This document shows, one piece after another, positions 1-4,456 of a stretch of DNA of 5,393 nt (the first letter of the stretch is position 1; each line of letters opens with the position of its first letter). Position numbers and translations under genes: made by a program. This DNA is from Promethearchaeota archaeon CR_4 (GTDB lineage: Archaea; Asgardarchaeota; Lokiarchaeia; Sigyniarchaeales; CR-4). Below the pieces are notes generated by a model, which saw only the letters and a list, made by a program, of their open reading frames with translations, made no database searches and was not told where the DNA came from. Location of the stretch: the NCBI GenBank assembly GCA_001940655.1, contig MBAA01000013.1, forward strand, positions 3,114 through 8,506, given 5' to 3'.

Positions 1-82
1 TTGCGTGGCACGCTTGGACACACTTTTTACCCGTACCCATTTGTAAGTCCATACGGAGAAGGATCACTTGTTTCAATTCCAA
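1..82 (-). CDS. pth2: Peptidyl-tRNA hydrolase Pth2, N-terminal fragment (runs off left edge)
   Basis: Pth2 releases tRNA from peptidyl-tRNAs that drop off the ribosome, in the cytoplasm. Only 27 residues are visible. They read MELKQVILLRMDLQMGTGKK and then CVQACHA. This matches the family N-terminus, a first beta strand (KQVIVVR-like), then DLKMGKGK and an AAQ-x-x-HA motif; here K19, Q23 and H26 fit the conserved positions. The start is a TTG at 82-80, placed 7 nt after a perfect GGAGGT (95-90). A GTG (67) and an ATG (52) lie in frame but further in, and the ATG would cut off the first strand. The gene follows the NusA-like gene by 49 nt on the same strand and is probably cotranscribed with it. 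A plus-strand reading frame over the same bases (1-102) resembles nothing I know and has no claim against this one. The family call is from recall of conserved motifs, not a search. Confidence 0.82.
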   Translation of the reverse strand, partial: MELKQVILLRMDLQMGTGKKCVQACHA

Positions 83-89
83 AATTAAT

Positions 90-95
90 ACCTCC
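90..95 (-). promoter_or_regulatory. Shine-Dalgarno site of pth2
   Basis: GGAGGT on the minus strand is a full match to the anti-SD at the 3' end of archaeal 16S rRNA. It lies 7 nt before a TTG and fixes that codon as the start of the Pth2 reading frame. Confidence 0.75.
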
Positions 96-131
96 AAAAT
101 AGTATAATGAACAGAAATTGTCCAAACAGAC

Positions 132-638
132 TTATTCAAACTTAAGACTGACGGTTTTCCCCGTCAATTCCGAAAGTAAAGCTGCCAGATCAACCTCGGA
201 CAAAAGAAGGCGATCTTTGGTATTTCTGTCAATGCGGGCGTGATATTCCGTAGCACCTGTTGGGACGAAAAATTGGTCAAATCCAAGCATTTTCGCTGGT
301 GCGATCAAGTTTTCGACATACTGGCCTAATTTTGAGGAAAATTCCACCAATTGGATTTTTTGGATTTCGAACTTCTTTTTAAAATAAGTGAGAATCTCCG
401 GTTGATTTTCCAGGCGGGCTTTATCCCCTTGGCCAACTATGAAGATTACGAGATCACCGTAATCGATTGCGCGTAAAAATGAGACATCTTTCAGGATGGC
501 ATTTTTCTTTTCGAGCTCCAAAAATTCCCGCGTTAAATCTATGTCGAAAGTTGTAATTTCGCCTTTATCCATCTTTTTTTGGCACTTACTGCACAAAACG
601 CCTCCAGCGCACACGACACAGACGGGTAACTTCTTGAT
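132..638 (-). CDS. Archaeal NusA-like KH protein with N-terminal zinc ribbon (apparent ATC start)
   Basis: A cytoplasmic RNA-binding protein of the archaeal NusA-like group, thought to act in transcription elongation or ribosome-linked RNA binding; the exact role is not established. Read from the ATC at 638-636 it is 168 aa. Residues 7-19 carry a zinc ribbon, C7-V-V-C10 and C16-S-K-C19. A KH-like fold follows (about 58-115) and ends in the family-typical VENLIAPAKMLG and a VRI-type strand (HARIDR). The frame stays open upstream to a TGA at 647-645 with no ATG, GTG or TTG before the first cysteine pair. The first ordinary start, GTG 614, would delete C7 and its partner. GGTGAT (649-644) sits 5 nt before ATC 638, exactly where a start is expected. 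The gene follows eL38 by 35 nt and precedes pth2. The KH GxxG loop seems to be missing (see findings). Confidence is high for the gene and moderate for the start. Confidence 0.8.
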   Translation of the reverse strand: MKKLPVCVVCAGGVLCSKCQKKMDKGEITTFDIDLTREFLELEKKNAILKDVSFLRAIDYGDLVIFIVGQGDKARLENQPEILTYFKKKFEIQKIQLVEFSSKLGQYVENLIAPAKMLGFDQFFVPTGATEYHARIDRNTKDRLLLSEVDLAALLSELTGKTVSLKFE

Positions 639-643
639 GACGC

Positions 644-649
644 ATCACC
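644..649 (-). promoter_or_regulatory. Shine-Dalgarno site of the NusA-like gene
   Basis: GGTGAT on the minus strand pairs with the anti-SD core AUCACC. It is 5 nt before ATC 638 and 29 nt before GTG 614, so it supports initiation at or near 638 and not at the GTG. Confidence 0.6.
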
Positions 650-673
650 ATTGAGCTCGTCACGCCCACAATC

Positions 674-868
674 TTAGAGGTCTACGATAGAACAGTCGAT
701 TTTACCCTGCAGCTCATCCGCTTTATTGGGGTTAGTTTTAAAGGTGACTAATTCTCGCTTCGTACGGAGTTTAAGCTTGACTACATCCCCACTTTTTTTC
801 ACGCGGCATTCGTCAGCGGTTTTAGCGATACGGAGAAATTCCTCCTCGCTAGTTATCTCACGTGGCAA
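674..868 (-). CDS. rpl38e: Large-subunit ribosomal protein eL38
   Basis: A 64-aa protein of the 50S subunit. The N-terminus MPREITSEEEFLRIAK, the basic strand DVVKLKLRTKRELVTF (about 28-43) and the short acidic tail match eL38, whose eukaryotic form is about 70 aa and begins MPRKI followed by FLLTARRKDAK-like residues. The start chosen is TTG 868-866: it gives the MPREI start usual for the family and lies 7 nt after GGAGAT (881-876). An in-frame ATG at 883 would add five residues (MEIIY), but it lies right next to that SD and has no clear SD of its own. Going further upstream only adds a nonsense hydrophobic stretch antisense to eL40. The gene is first in an operon with the NusA-like gene and pth2. 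eL38 is patchy in archaea, which hints at the TACK/Asgard side. The family call is by eye. Confidence 0.83.
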   Translation of the reverse strand: MPREITSEEEFLRIAKTADECRVKKSGDVVKLKLRTKRELVTFKTNPNKADELQGKIDCSIVDL

Positions 869-875
869 GTAAATA

Positions 876-881
876 ATCTCC
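876..881 (-). promoter_or_regulatory. Shine-Dalgarno site of eL38
   Basis: GGAGAT on the minus strand, with 7 nt to TTG 868. The spacing equals that of the pth2 SD/TTG pair, which supports the TTG over ATG 883. Confidence 0.6.
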
Positions 882-927
882 ATGCATAAAGTTGTGGTAC
901 GGAATATGCACAAGTATCCTCCACGGG

Positions 928-937
928 ATATAAATTT
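928..937 (-). promoter_or_regulatory. TATA-like promoter of the eL38 operon
   Basis: AAATTTATAT on the minus strand, preceded by CGCAA, a plausible BRE. Transcription would begin near 905, giving a 5' UTR of about 37 nt that includes the GGAGAT site. This part of the intergenic space is AT-rich on an otherwise mid-G+C background. Confidence 0.45.
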
Positions 938-981
938 TGCGAATTGAGGCGGGGTTGTTTGGAATTTTGCGTTCGTAAATC

Positions 982-1029
982 TTTTATGGCGGCCTGCGTT
1001 GCGTACAGTATCAAGTATCCGTTTAAATA
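982..1029 (+). promoter_or_regulatory. Promoter region of eL40 (two TATA-like candidates)
   Basis: Two TATA-like elements precede the eL40 ATG. TTTAAATA at 1022-1029 is the better match, but its expected start site (about 1047-1051) would make the mRNA leaderless. TTTTATGG at 982-989 would give a leader of about 36 nt that contains the GTGA (1037-1040) lying 6 nt before the ATG. The sequence alone does not decide between them. Confidence 0.35.
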
Positions 1030-1046
1030 CACATTCGTGAAGCATC

Positions 1047-1211
1047 ATGCCAGTGGCTGACCCGATTAAAAAGAAAATTGCGGCGACCCACTTGTTATAC
1101 CACCAAGTCTGCCGGAAATGTGGCGCTCGCAACAACTTTAATTCAAAGAAATGCCGCAAGTGTCATTCTTTCAACCTTCGCCCCAAGAAACGAGAAGCTT
1201 CCAAGAAGTAG
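1047..1211 (+). CDS. rpl40e: Large-subunit ribosomal protein eL40
   Basis: A 54-aa zinc-binding protein of the 50S subunit, equivalent to the ribosomal part of the eukaryotic ubiquitin-eL40 fusion. It starts at ATG 1047 (MPVADPIKKKIAATHLLYHQ) and contains C22-R-K-C25-G-A-R-N and C36-R-K-C39, the four-cysteine zinc site, followed by a basic tail (NLRPKKREASKK). Length, motif spacing and the N-terminal MPVxDPxKKKIAxTHLL pattern match archaeal eL40 closely. A weak SD, GTGA at 1037-1040, precedes the ATG by 6 nt. It is transcribed divergently from the eL38 operon, so the two ribosomal genes share 884-1046. Longer reading frames on both strands overlap it but encode nothing recognisable. The family identification is confident. 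Confidence 0.92.
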   Translation: MPVADPIKKKIAATHLLYHQVCRKCGARNNFNSKKCRKCHSFNLRPKKREASKK

Positions 1212-1258
1212 ACAATTAGTCCATAGCTATTTATTTATATTAAAAGTAAAATCTCCTA

Positions 1259-1263
1259 TTTTT
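1259..1263 (+). terminator. Oligo-T terminator after eL40
   Basis: Five T residues after CTCCTA, preceded by AT-rich sequence and no hairpin, resemble the short U-tract terminators of archaea. It lies about 48 nt after the eL40 stop and just before the rfbC promoter. Confidence 0.35.
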
Positions 1264-1271
1264 CCGAATTG

Positions 1272-1279
1272 TTTTATAA
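1272..1279 (+). promoter_or_regulatory. TATA-like promoter of rfbC
   Basis: TTTTATAA upstream of rfbC. The expected transcription start near 1300-1303 coincides with the first arm of the inverted repeat at 1300-1316 and leaves a leader of about 27 nt. Confidence 0.4.
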
Positions 1280-1287
1280 TTCTAGCA

Positions 1288-1322
1288 TTCTAAATAGAAG
1301 TGAAAAGAGATTTCACACGTGA
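1288..1322 (+). promoter_or_regulatory. Inverted repeats in the rfbC leader / operator region
   Basis: Two short inverted repeats sit next to each other just before rfbC. TTCTA-AA-TAGAA spans 1288-1299 and GTGAAA-AGAGA-TTTCAC spans 1300-1316. A further GTGA (1319-1322), the only SD-like element before the start, is complementary to the TCAC of the second repeat. They could be a repressor binding site or a small leader hairpin. The arms are short (5-6 bp), so chance is possible. Confidence 0.3.
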
Positions 1323-1328
1323 GAATGT

Positions 1329-1859
1329 ATGATGTTTAAGGATTTGTCCCTCAATGGTGCGTATCTTATCGAGCTTGAAAAGTTTGAAGATGAACGGGGA
1401 TTTTTTGCAGAGGCATTCAATCGTAGAAACTTCGAAAAACATCAATTGGGTTTTTCAATAGCACAAACCAATGTATCATTCAATAACAAAAGGGGCACCA
1501 TTCGCGGGATGCATTTCCAAATTGCTCCTGTTGAAGAAATAAAGCTAGTTCAATGTATTAAAGGCGCTGTTTATGATGTTATTATAGATCTTCGCCCAAC
1601 CTCTCCAACCTACTGTCACTGGGTTGGGAATGAAATAACAGCACAAAATAGAAAACAGATTTACGTGCCAAAAGGATTTGCTCATGGGTATCAGACTCTT
1701 GATAATGATTCGGAAGTGCTGTATTTAGTATCAGAATTCTACGATCCAAAGAATGCACGAGGAGTTCGGTGGAATGACCCAAAGTTTGGGATTAGATGGC
1801 CTATAATGAAGGAGGTCATTATCAACTCGCGGGATGCCAGCTATCCCGACTTTCAATGA
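1329..1859 (+). CDS. rfbC: dTDP-4-dehydrorhamnose 3,5-epimerase (RmlC/RfbC)
   Basis: Converts dTDP-4-dehydro-6-deoxy-D-glucose to dTDP-4-dehydro-L-rhamnose, the third step of dTDP-rhamnose synthesis for surface glycans; cytoplasmic. The 176-aa protein is a full-length cupin of the family: DERGFFAEAF (21-30), Q46-N48-S50, RGTIRGMHFQ (55-64), DVIIDLRPTSPTY (83-95), YVPKGFAHGYQ (112-122) and GVRWNDP (145-151). By alignment with enterobacterial RmlC, H62 is the catalytic base with D169 as its partner, and Y132 is the catalytic tyrosine; all are present, so the enzyme looks active. Two ATGs (1329, 1332) are possible starts; a weak GTGA lies at 1319-1322. No rfbA, rfbB or rfbD is next to it, and two sampled 60-bp stretches are 37-38% G+C against about 48-57% in samples from the flanking large genes, which suggests transfer or a separate history. 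A sugar epimerase of related specificity cannot be excluded. Confidence 0.93.
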   Translation: MMFKDLSLNGAYLIELEKFEDERGFFAEAFNRRNFEKHQLGFSIAQTNVSFNNKRGTIRGMHFQIAPVEEIKLVQCIKGAVYDVIIDLRPTSPTYCHWVGNEITAQNRKQIYVPKGFAHGYQTLDNDSEVLYLVSEFYDPKNARGVRWNDPKFGIRWPIMKEVIINSRDASYPDFQ

Positions 1860-1888
1860 GTTAAAGGTTAATTCTAGTATGTTCAATT

Positions 1889-1900
1889 AAAAAACAAAAA
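1889..1900 (-). terminator. Oligo-T terminator after the coiled-coil gene
   Basis: On the minus strand TTTTT-G-TTTTTT follows the TAA of the coiled-coil gene within 20 nt. This is a strong archaeal U-tract terminator. It lies between the convergent ends of rfbC and the coiled-coil gene. Confidence 0.6.
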
Positions 1901-1906
1901 GTAAAA

Positions 1907-2296
1907 TTATTTTCCGAGCTGTGCTTCTAATTTCTTTAATTTCGTTTTCTTCTGATCGATTTTAGCCTGAATCTTCGCTTTCTTCTCGGGGGTCTTAACG
2001 TCTTCTATCAAGTCCTCGAGGCCGGAGATTTCGGTTTCCAAGTCCTCAATTTCCTCTTCGATCCCGCCGCCTTCTTCTTCGTCAATTTCCCCCTCGCGAA
2101 TGTTCCCTTCGGCTTTTTCTTTCTGAAACGCGAGCTCTGTAATTTTCTTGTTGATCTGCTCTAGTTCGGCCCGTTGGGCATCGGTCTTTTCAAAGGCTGG
2201 GATCTTTTTCAGTGCGTTCGCCTTTTTCTGGAGCGCGTCAATTTGGTCAGCAAGGGCAGAGGTGTCAGCCCCTTCGTCAGATGTTTTTGGAGACAT
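1907..2296 (-). CDS. Small acidic coiled-coil protein, unknown function
   Basis: A 129-aa soluble protein that I do not recognise. It has no signal peptide, membrane segment or cysteine. Residues 12-65 form one predicted coiled coil (ALADQIDALQKKANALKKI, then AELEQINKKITELAFQKEKAE). Residues 68-80 are a very acidic, glycine-containing hinge (REGEIDEEEGGGIE). Residues 81-127 form a second coil (DLETEISGLEDLIEDV, then KKAKIQAKIDQKKTKLKKLEAQL). The shape suggests a helical hairpin, as in prefoldin-like or scaffold proteins, but no family signature was seen, and low-complexity coils mislead homology calls. ATG 2296 has no good SD; a TATA-like element centred near 2321 is about 25 nt upstream, so the mRNA is probably leaderless. 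It stands alone between rfbC (convergent) and the FAD dehydrogenase. Codon use resembles that of the ribosomal and thermosome genes. Confidence 0.75.
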   Translation of the reverse strand: MSPKTSDEGADTSALADQIDALQKKANALKKIPAFEKTDAQRAELEQINKKITELAFQKEKAEGNIREGEIDEEEGGGIEEEIEDLETEISGLEDLIEDVKTPEKKAKIQAKIDQKKTKLKKLEAQLGK

Positions 2297-2315
2297 AAGA
2301 TGTCATTCCATCAAA

Positions 2316-2326
2316 ATTTTTAATTT
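2316..2326 (-). promoter_or_regulatory. TATA-like promoter of the coiled-coil gene (leaderless)
   Basis: AAATTAAAAAT on the minus strand, preceded by CGAG. Its centre is about 25 nt from ATG 2296, so transcription would start at or next to the start codon. This fits the absence of an SD there. Confidence 0.45.
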
Positions 2327-2399
2327 CTCGGAATATCGTTGAATCTAAGAACTGGTATCATGATTCGGGTAAAAAATTTTTCGAACGGTTATTATCTTG

Positions 2400-2405
2400 A
2401 AAAAA
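2400..2405 (-). terminator. Oligo-T terminator of the purE-FAD dehydrogenase operon
   Basis: CC-TTTTTT-C on the minus strand, about 10 nt after the TGA (2417-2415) of the FAD dehydrogenase. A second A/T run (2371-2381, AAAAAA then TTTTT) follows and may serve as a backup. Confidence 0.5.
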
Positions 2406-2414
2406 GGAGAATTA

Positions 2415-3803
2415 TCACAAATTAGCCAAGATGCCTCGCGCCGCCAAAATTCCCGTCACTGCTGCGCCTATGATACCACGTGACAGGCCAGCACCATCTC
2501 CGGCAACAAAGAGGTTTGGTACCTGAGCACTCTCGAGATTTTTTTTGACATCGATCTTTTTTGCTGCAAACTTGACCTCTGGAGCATACAACAGGGTGGA
2601 ATTATTTGCGATACCTGGGATGACCTTTTCGAGGCGCAGAAGACCGTCTGAAATGTCATCAAGGATGCGCCCGGGATATGCCATCGCAATGTCTCCAGGT
2701 GTAGCACTTTTCAAAGTGCCTTGTACTGGATTTTGTTGGATGTGGGATGGGGTGGATCGGTGCCCGCGACGAAGATCCCCCAATGTTTGCACGAGAGGGT
2801 TCCCACCGCCTAAGATAGTAGTCTGTTTTGCGATTAATCTCCCGTACAAGGTCGAATCTTCGAGTGGTGCTGTTAAATTCATCTGCGTCAAAAATGCAAA
2901 ATTAGTATTTTTCGACTTCTTGGTCAAGTATGATATTCCATTCACGCCCGCCCGATTGTCGTCATACATCTCCCGCACGACGAACCCCTCGTGATTGACG
3001 CAGAAGGTTCGCATAAAATCGTTGTATTTATTGGAATAAATGTGAAACTTGGGATCCCGTTGAATTGAACAAATGTTATTGAAGAGAATCGATGGGACTT
3101 CTACTCGTACTCCGATGTCGATGGGACCATGAAAGGTTTTTATTTTTAACGATTCACAGACGCCTTCAAGCCATTCCATCCCAACGCGGCCTGACGCAAT
3201 CAAGATAAAATCAAATGGGAAGGTTTCTGCTCGAGGTGTTGTGGTGAGGACTAGATCGCGGGTTATGTCCGTTACTTGGGTTTCAAGGCGGAATTTCACG
3301 CCTAACTTCTTCTCGAGAGTTTTTTTAAGGGCAGTTATGACTGCGGGGGAGTTCTCAGACCCCAACAATCGTTGGACAACGGGAATGTAGGTAATGTCAA
3401 CCGAAGCCGCTTTTCGAATGAGGTGGTCGACTTTGTGTTCCCCATTTTCAGGTACGAATAAAGTCTGGGGGGCACCATGCTCGAGAAAAATCTTGTCAAT
3501 GTAATTGATAATTTCTTGGGCGAGCACTTCAGAACCCGCTAAGTGCGCCAAGTCTCCTCCGATATTTGGATTGAGATTTAAGATTCCCGAGGAGTATACC
3601 CCAGCGCCGCCTACACCCGCCATGATATTACACGGTTGGCACTGGCGGCAATAAAATTCGGTCGAGGTGCACTTTCGCTGGGGAACATCGCGTCCTTGCT
3701 CGAAAATCGTGATCTCGAGGTCTTTATTAGCGCTTCCGAGCTCATAGGCCGCGAACAAACCCGCTGAACCAGCGCCGATAATTCCGACTCGCTTCATAAG
3801 CAT
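2415..3803 (-). CDS. FAD-dependent dehydrogenase, COG2509-like
   Basis: A 462-aa cytoplasmic flavoprotein of the uncharacterised COG2509 type; its substrate is not known. The N-terminal Rossmann fold has GAGSAG (10-15) and the ribose-binding acid E35 at the end of the second strand (ITIFEQ). C45 and a C52-x-x-C55-x-x-C58 cluster precede the family-typical GVGGAGVYSSGILNLNP (63-79). The substrate domain includes DFILIASGRVGMEWL and GPIDIGVRVEVP. The C-terminus closes the FAD site with NLFVAGDGAGLSRGIIGAA (430-448), D436 being the usual pyrophosphate/ribitol contact. Length is normal for the family. ATG 3803 or ATG 3797 may be the start; the SD is weak (TGAT). The gene begins 7 nt after the PurE-like stop, so the two are cotranscribed and perhaps translationally coupled. 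Distant relatives include geranylgeranyl-reductase-like flavoproteins, but nothing here shows a lipid substrate. Confidence 0.85.
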   Translation of the reverse strand: MLMKRVGIIGAGSAGLFAAYELGSANKDLEITIFEQGRDVPQRKCTSTEFYCRQCQPCNIMAGVGGAGVYSSGILNLNPNIGGDLAHLAGSEVLAQEIINYIDKIFLEHGAPQTLFVPENGEHKVDHLIRKAASVDITYIPVVQRLLGSENSPAVITALKKTLEKKLGVKFRLETQVTDITRDLVLTTTPRAETFPFDFILIASGRVGMEWLEGVCESLKIKTFHGPIDIGVRVEVPSILFNNICSIQRDPKFHIYSNKYNDFMRTFCVNHEGFVVREMYDDNRAGVNGISYLTKKSKNTNFAFLTQMNLTAPLEDSTLYGRLIAKQTTILGGGNPLVQTLGDLRRGHRSTPSHIQQNPVQGTLKSATPGDIAMAYPGRILDDISDGLLRLEKVIPGIANNSTLLYAPEVKFAAKKIDVKKNLESAQVPNLFVAGDGAGLSRGIIGAAVTGILAARGILANL

Positions 3804-3810
3804 CGAATCA

Positions 3811-4206
3811 TTATTTTGTAAGGTCTAGAATCCTTTTCGCTAAGTGAGCGGCATTCTTACCATTGTCAATTCCAACGCAAGCGACCGGTACACCGGAGGG
3901 CATTTGTACGATGGAAAGTAAGGCATCAAGACCTCCCAATTTCGCGCTCACGGGCACCCCAATAACCGGTTTCGAAGTCAGACTAGCAATGACTCCTGGG
4001 AGCGCAGCGGATAATCCTGCAACCGCGATGAAGATCTTCGCTGCGGTCGAGGTCAGGTAGGTTTTGAGCTCTTCTGGATTCCGGTGGGCCGAGAAGATTT
4101 TCATCTCGCACGAAATTCCCAATTCTTTCAGCGTTTCGAGAACTTTTCCATATACCCCTTCATCTGAAGTACTGCCCGCAATGACAGCTACTTTAATTTC
4201 ATTCAC
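3811..4206 (-). CDS. purE: PurE-like N5-carboxyaminoimidazole ribonucleotide mutase
   Basis: The PurE family interconverts N5-CAIR and CAIR in purine synthesis (class I), or carboxylates AIR directly (class II). The 131-aa single-domain protein has the P-loop-like IAGSTSDEGV (9-18), SAHRNPEEL (39-47) with catalytic H41, AGLSAALPGVIASLTSKPVI (63-82), GVPVSAKLGGLDALLSIVQM (83-102) and the C-terminal VGIDNGKNAAHLA. The VQMPSGVPVA block is of class I. However, the class I AAHLPG motif reads SAALPG here, so the second active-site histidine is an alanine (A68). The start is GTG 4206 with GGAG (4219-4216) 9 nt upstream; no in-frame ATG exists nearby. It is the first gene of an operon with the FAD dehydrogenase. 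No other purine gene is visible, so a diverged PurE-like or LarB-like AIR-carboxylase-fold enzyme remains possible. Confidence 0.8.
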   Translation of the reverse strand: MNEIKVAVIAGSTSDEGVYGKVLETLKELGISCEMKIFSAHRNPEELKTYLTSTAAKIFIAVAGLSAALPGVIASLTSKPVIGVPVSAKLGGLDALLSIVQMPSGVPVACVGIDNGKNAAHLAKRILDLTK

Positions 4207-4215
4207 ATTACATAA

Positions 4216-4219
4216 CTCC
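4216..4219 (-). promoter_or_regulatory. Shine-Dalgarno site of the PurE-like gene
   Basis: GGAG (within TGGAGTT) on the minus strand, 9 nt before GTG 4206. It supports the GTG start. A nearby ATG (4213) is out of frame and followed at once by TAA. Confidence 0.5.
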
Positions 4220-4228
4220 AGTCACGGG

Positions 4229-4303
4229 TTTTTATTTGTCGCATTTAGAATACCAACACGGATTATTCAAATTTTCTCGCTCTCGTTGATTAATGATTTA
4301 TAC
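4229..4303 (-). promoter_or_regulatory. Promoter region of the purE-FAD dehydrogenase operon
   Basis: Two TATA-like elements lie on the minus strand. GTATAAAT (4303-4296) would start transcription near 4274 and leave a leader of about 68 nt that includes the SD. AAATAAAAA (4237-4229) would give an almost leaderless mRNA, at odds with the SD. The distal element is therefore preferred. Confidence 0.35.
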
Positions 4304-4439
4304 ACATAGATTTATTCTGTCAAGAAATTGATGCTTTTCTTTGTTTTTGAAAAATGAGTGTCACAAAAGAAGCTGCTGAGTAAAATTGCTGAGATTGTTT
4401 GAATGGAGATTGATTGAGTAAGTGAAGTTAATTTGAATT

Positions 4440-4445
4440 AAAAAA
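4440..4445 (-). terminator. Oligo-T terminator of the thermosome gene
   Basis: CTC-TTTTTT-AATTC on the minus strand, 11 nt after the TAA (4459-4457). No hairpin precedes it, as is usual for archaeal U-tract termination. Confidence 0.55.
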
Positions 4446-4456
4446 GAGAATAGAGA

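Larger units (their letters stand above)
4207..4456. other. AT-rich intergenic spacer between purE and the thermosome gene
   Basis: About 250 nt without a convincing gene. It holds the thermosome terminator (4440-4445) and the promoter of the purE operon. TGCTGAG occurs twice, 6 nt apart (4374-4380, 4387-4393). Short ATG frames here have at most about 9 codons and no SD. No tRNA or clear structured RNA was recognised. Confidence 0.5.

Noticed and set aside
1..102. Plus-strand open frame from the left edge ending in TAG at 100-102 (possible C-terminus of a convergent gene)
   Set aside because: The opposite strand of the same bases gives a clear Pth2 N-terminus with a perfect SD; the plus-strand product resembles nothing known.
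869..1159. Long upstream extension of eL38 on the minus strand with an apparent hydrophobic segment
   Set aside because: It is antisense to eL40, which is certain, and crosses the divergent promoter region; eL38 is complete from TTG 868.
2361..2390. TTCG...AAAAATTTTT...CGAA palindrome-like stretch as an operator
   Set aside because: The arms are not symmetric about the A/T centre; it is better read as an extra U-tract downstream of the FAD dehydrogenase terminator.
2545..2994. 149-codon plus-strand open frame
   Set aside because: Antisense shadow of the FAD dehydrogenase; no SD and no recognisable domain.
4326..4395. Possible C/D-box guide RNA (TGATGC near 4329, CTGA near 4376 and 4390)
   Set aside because: Box C is imperfect, there is no convincing terminal stem, and such short motifs are expected by chance in AT-rich sequence.
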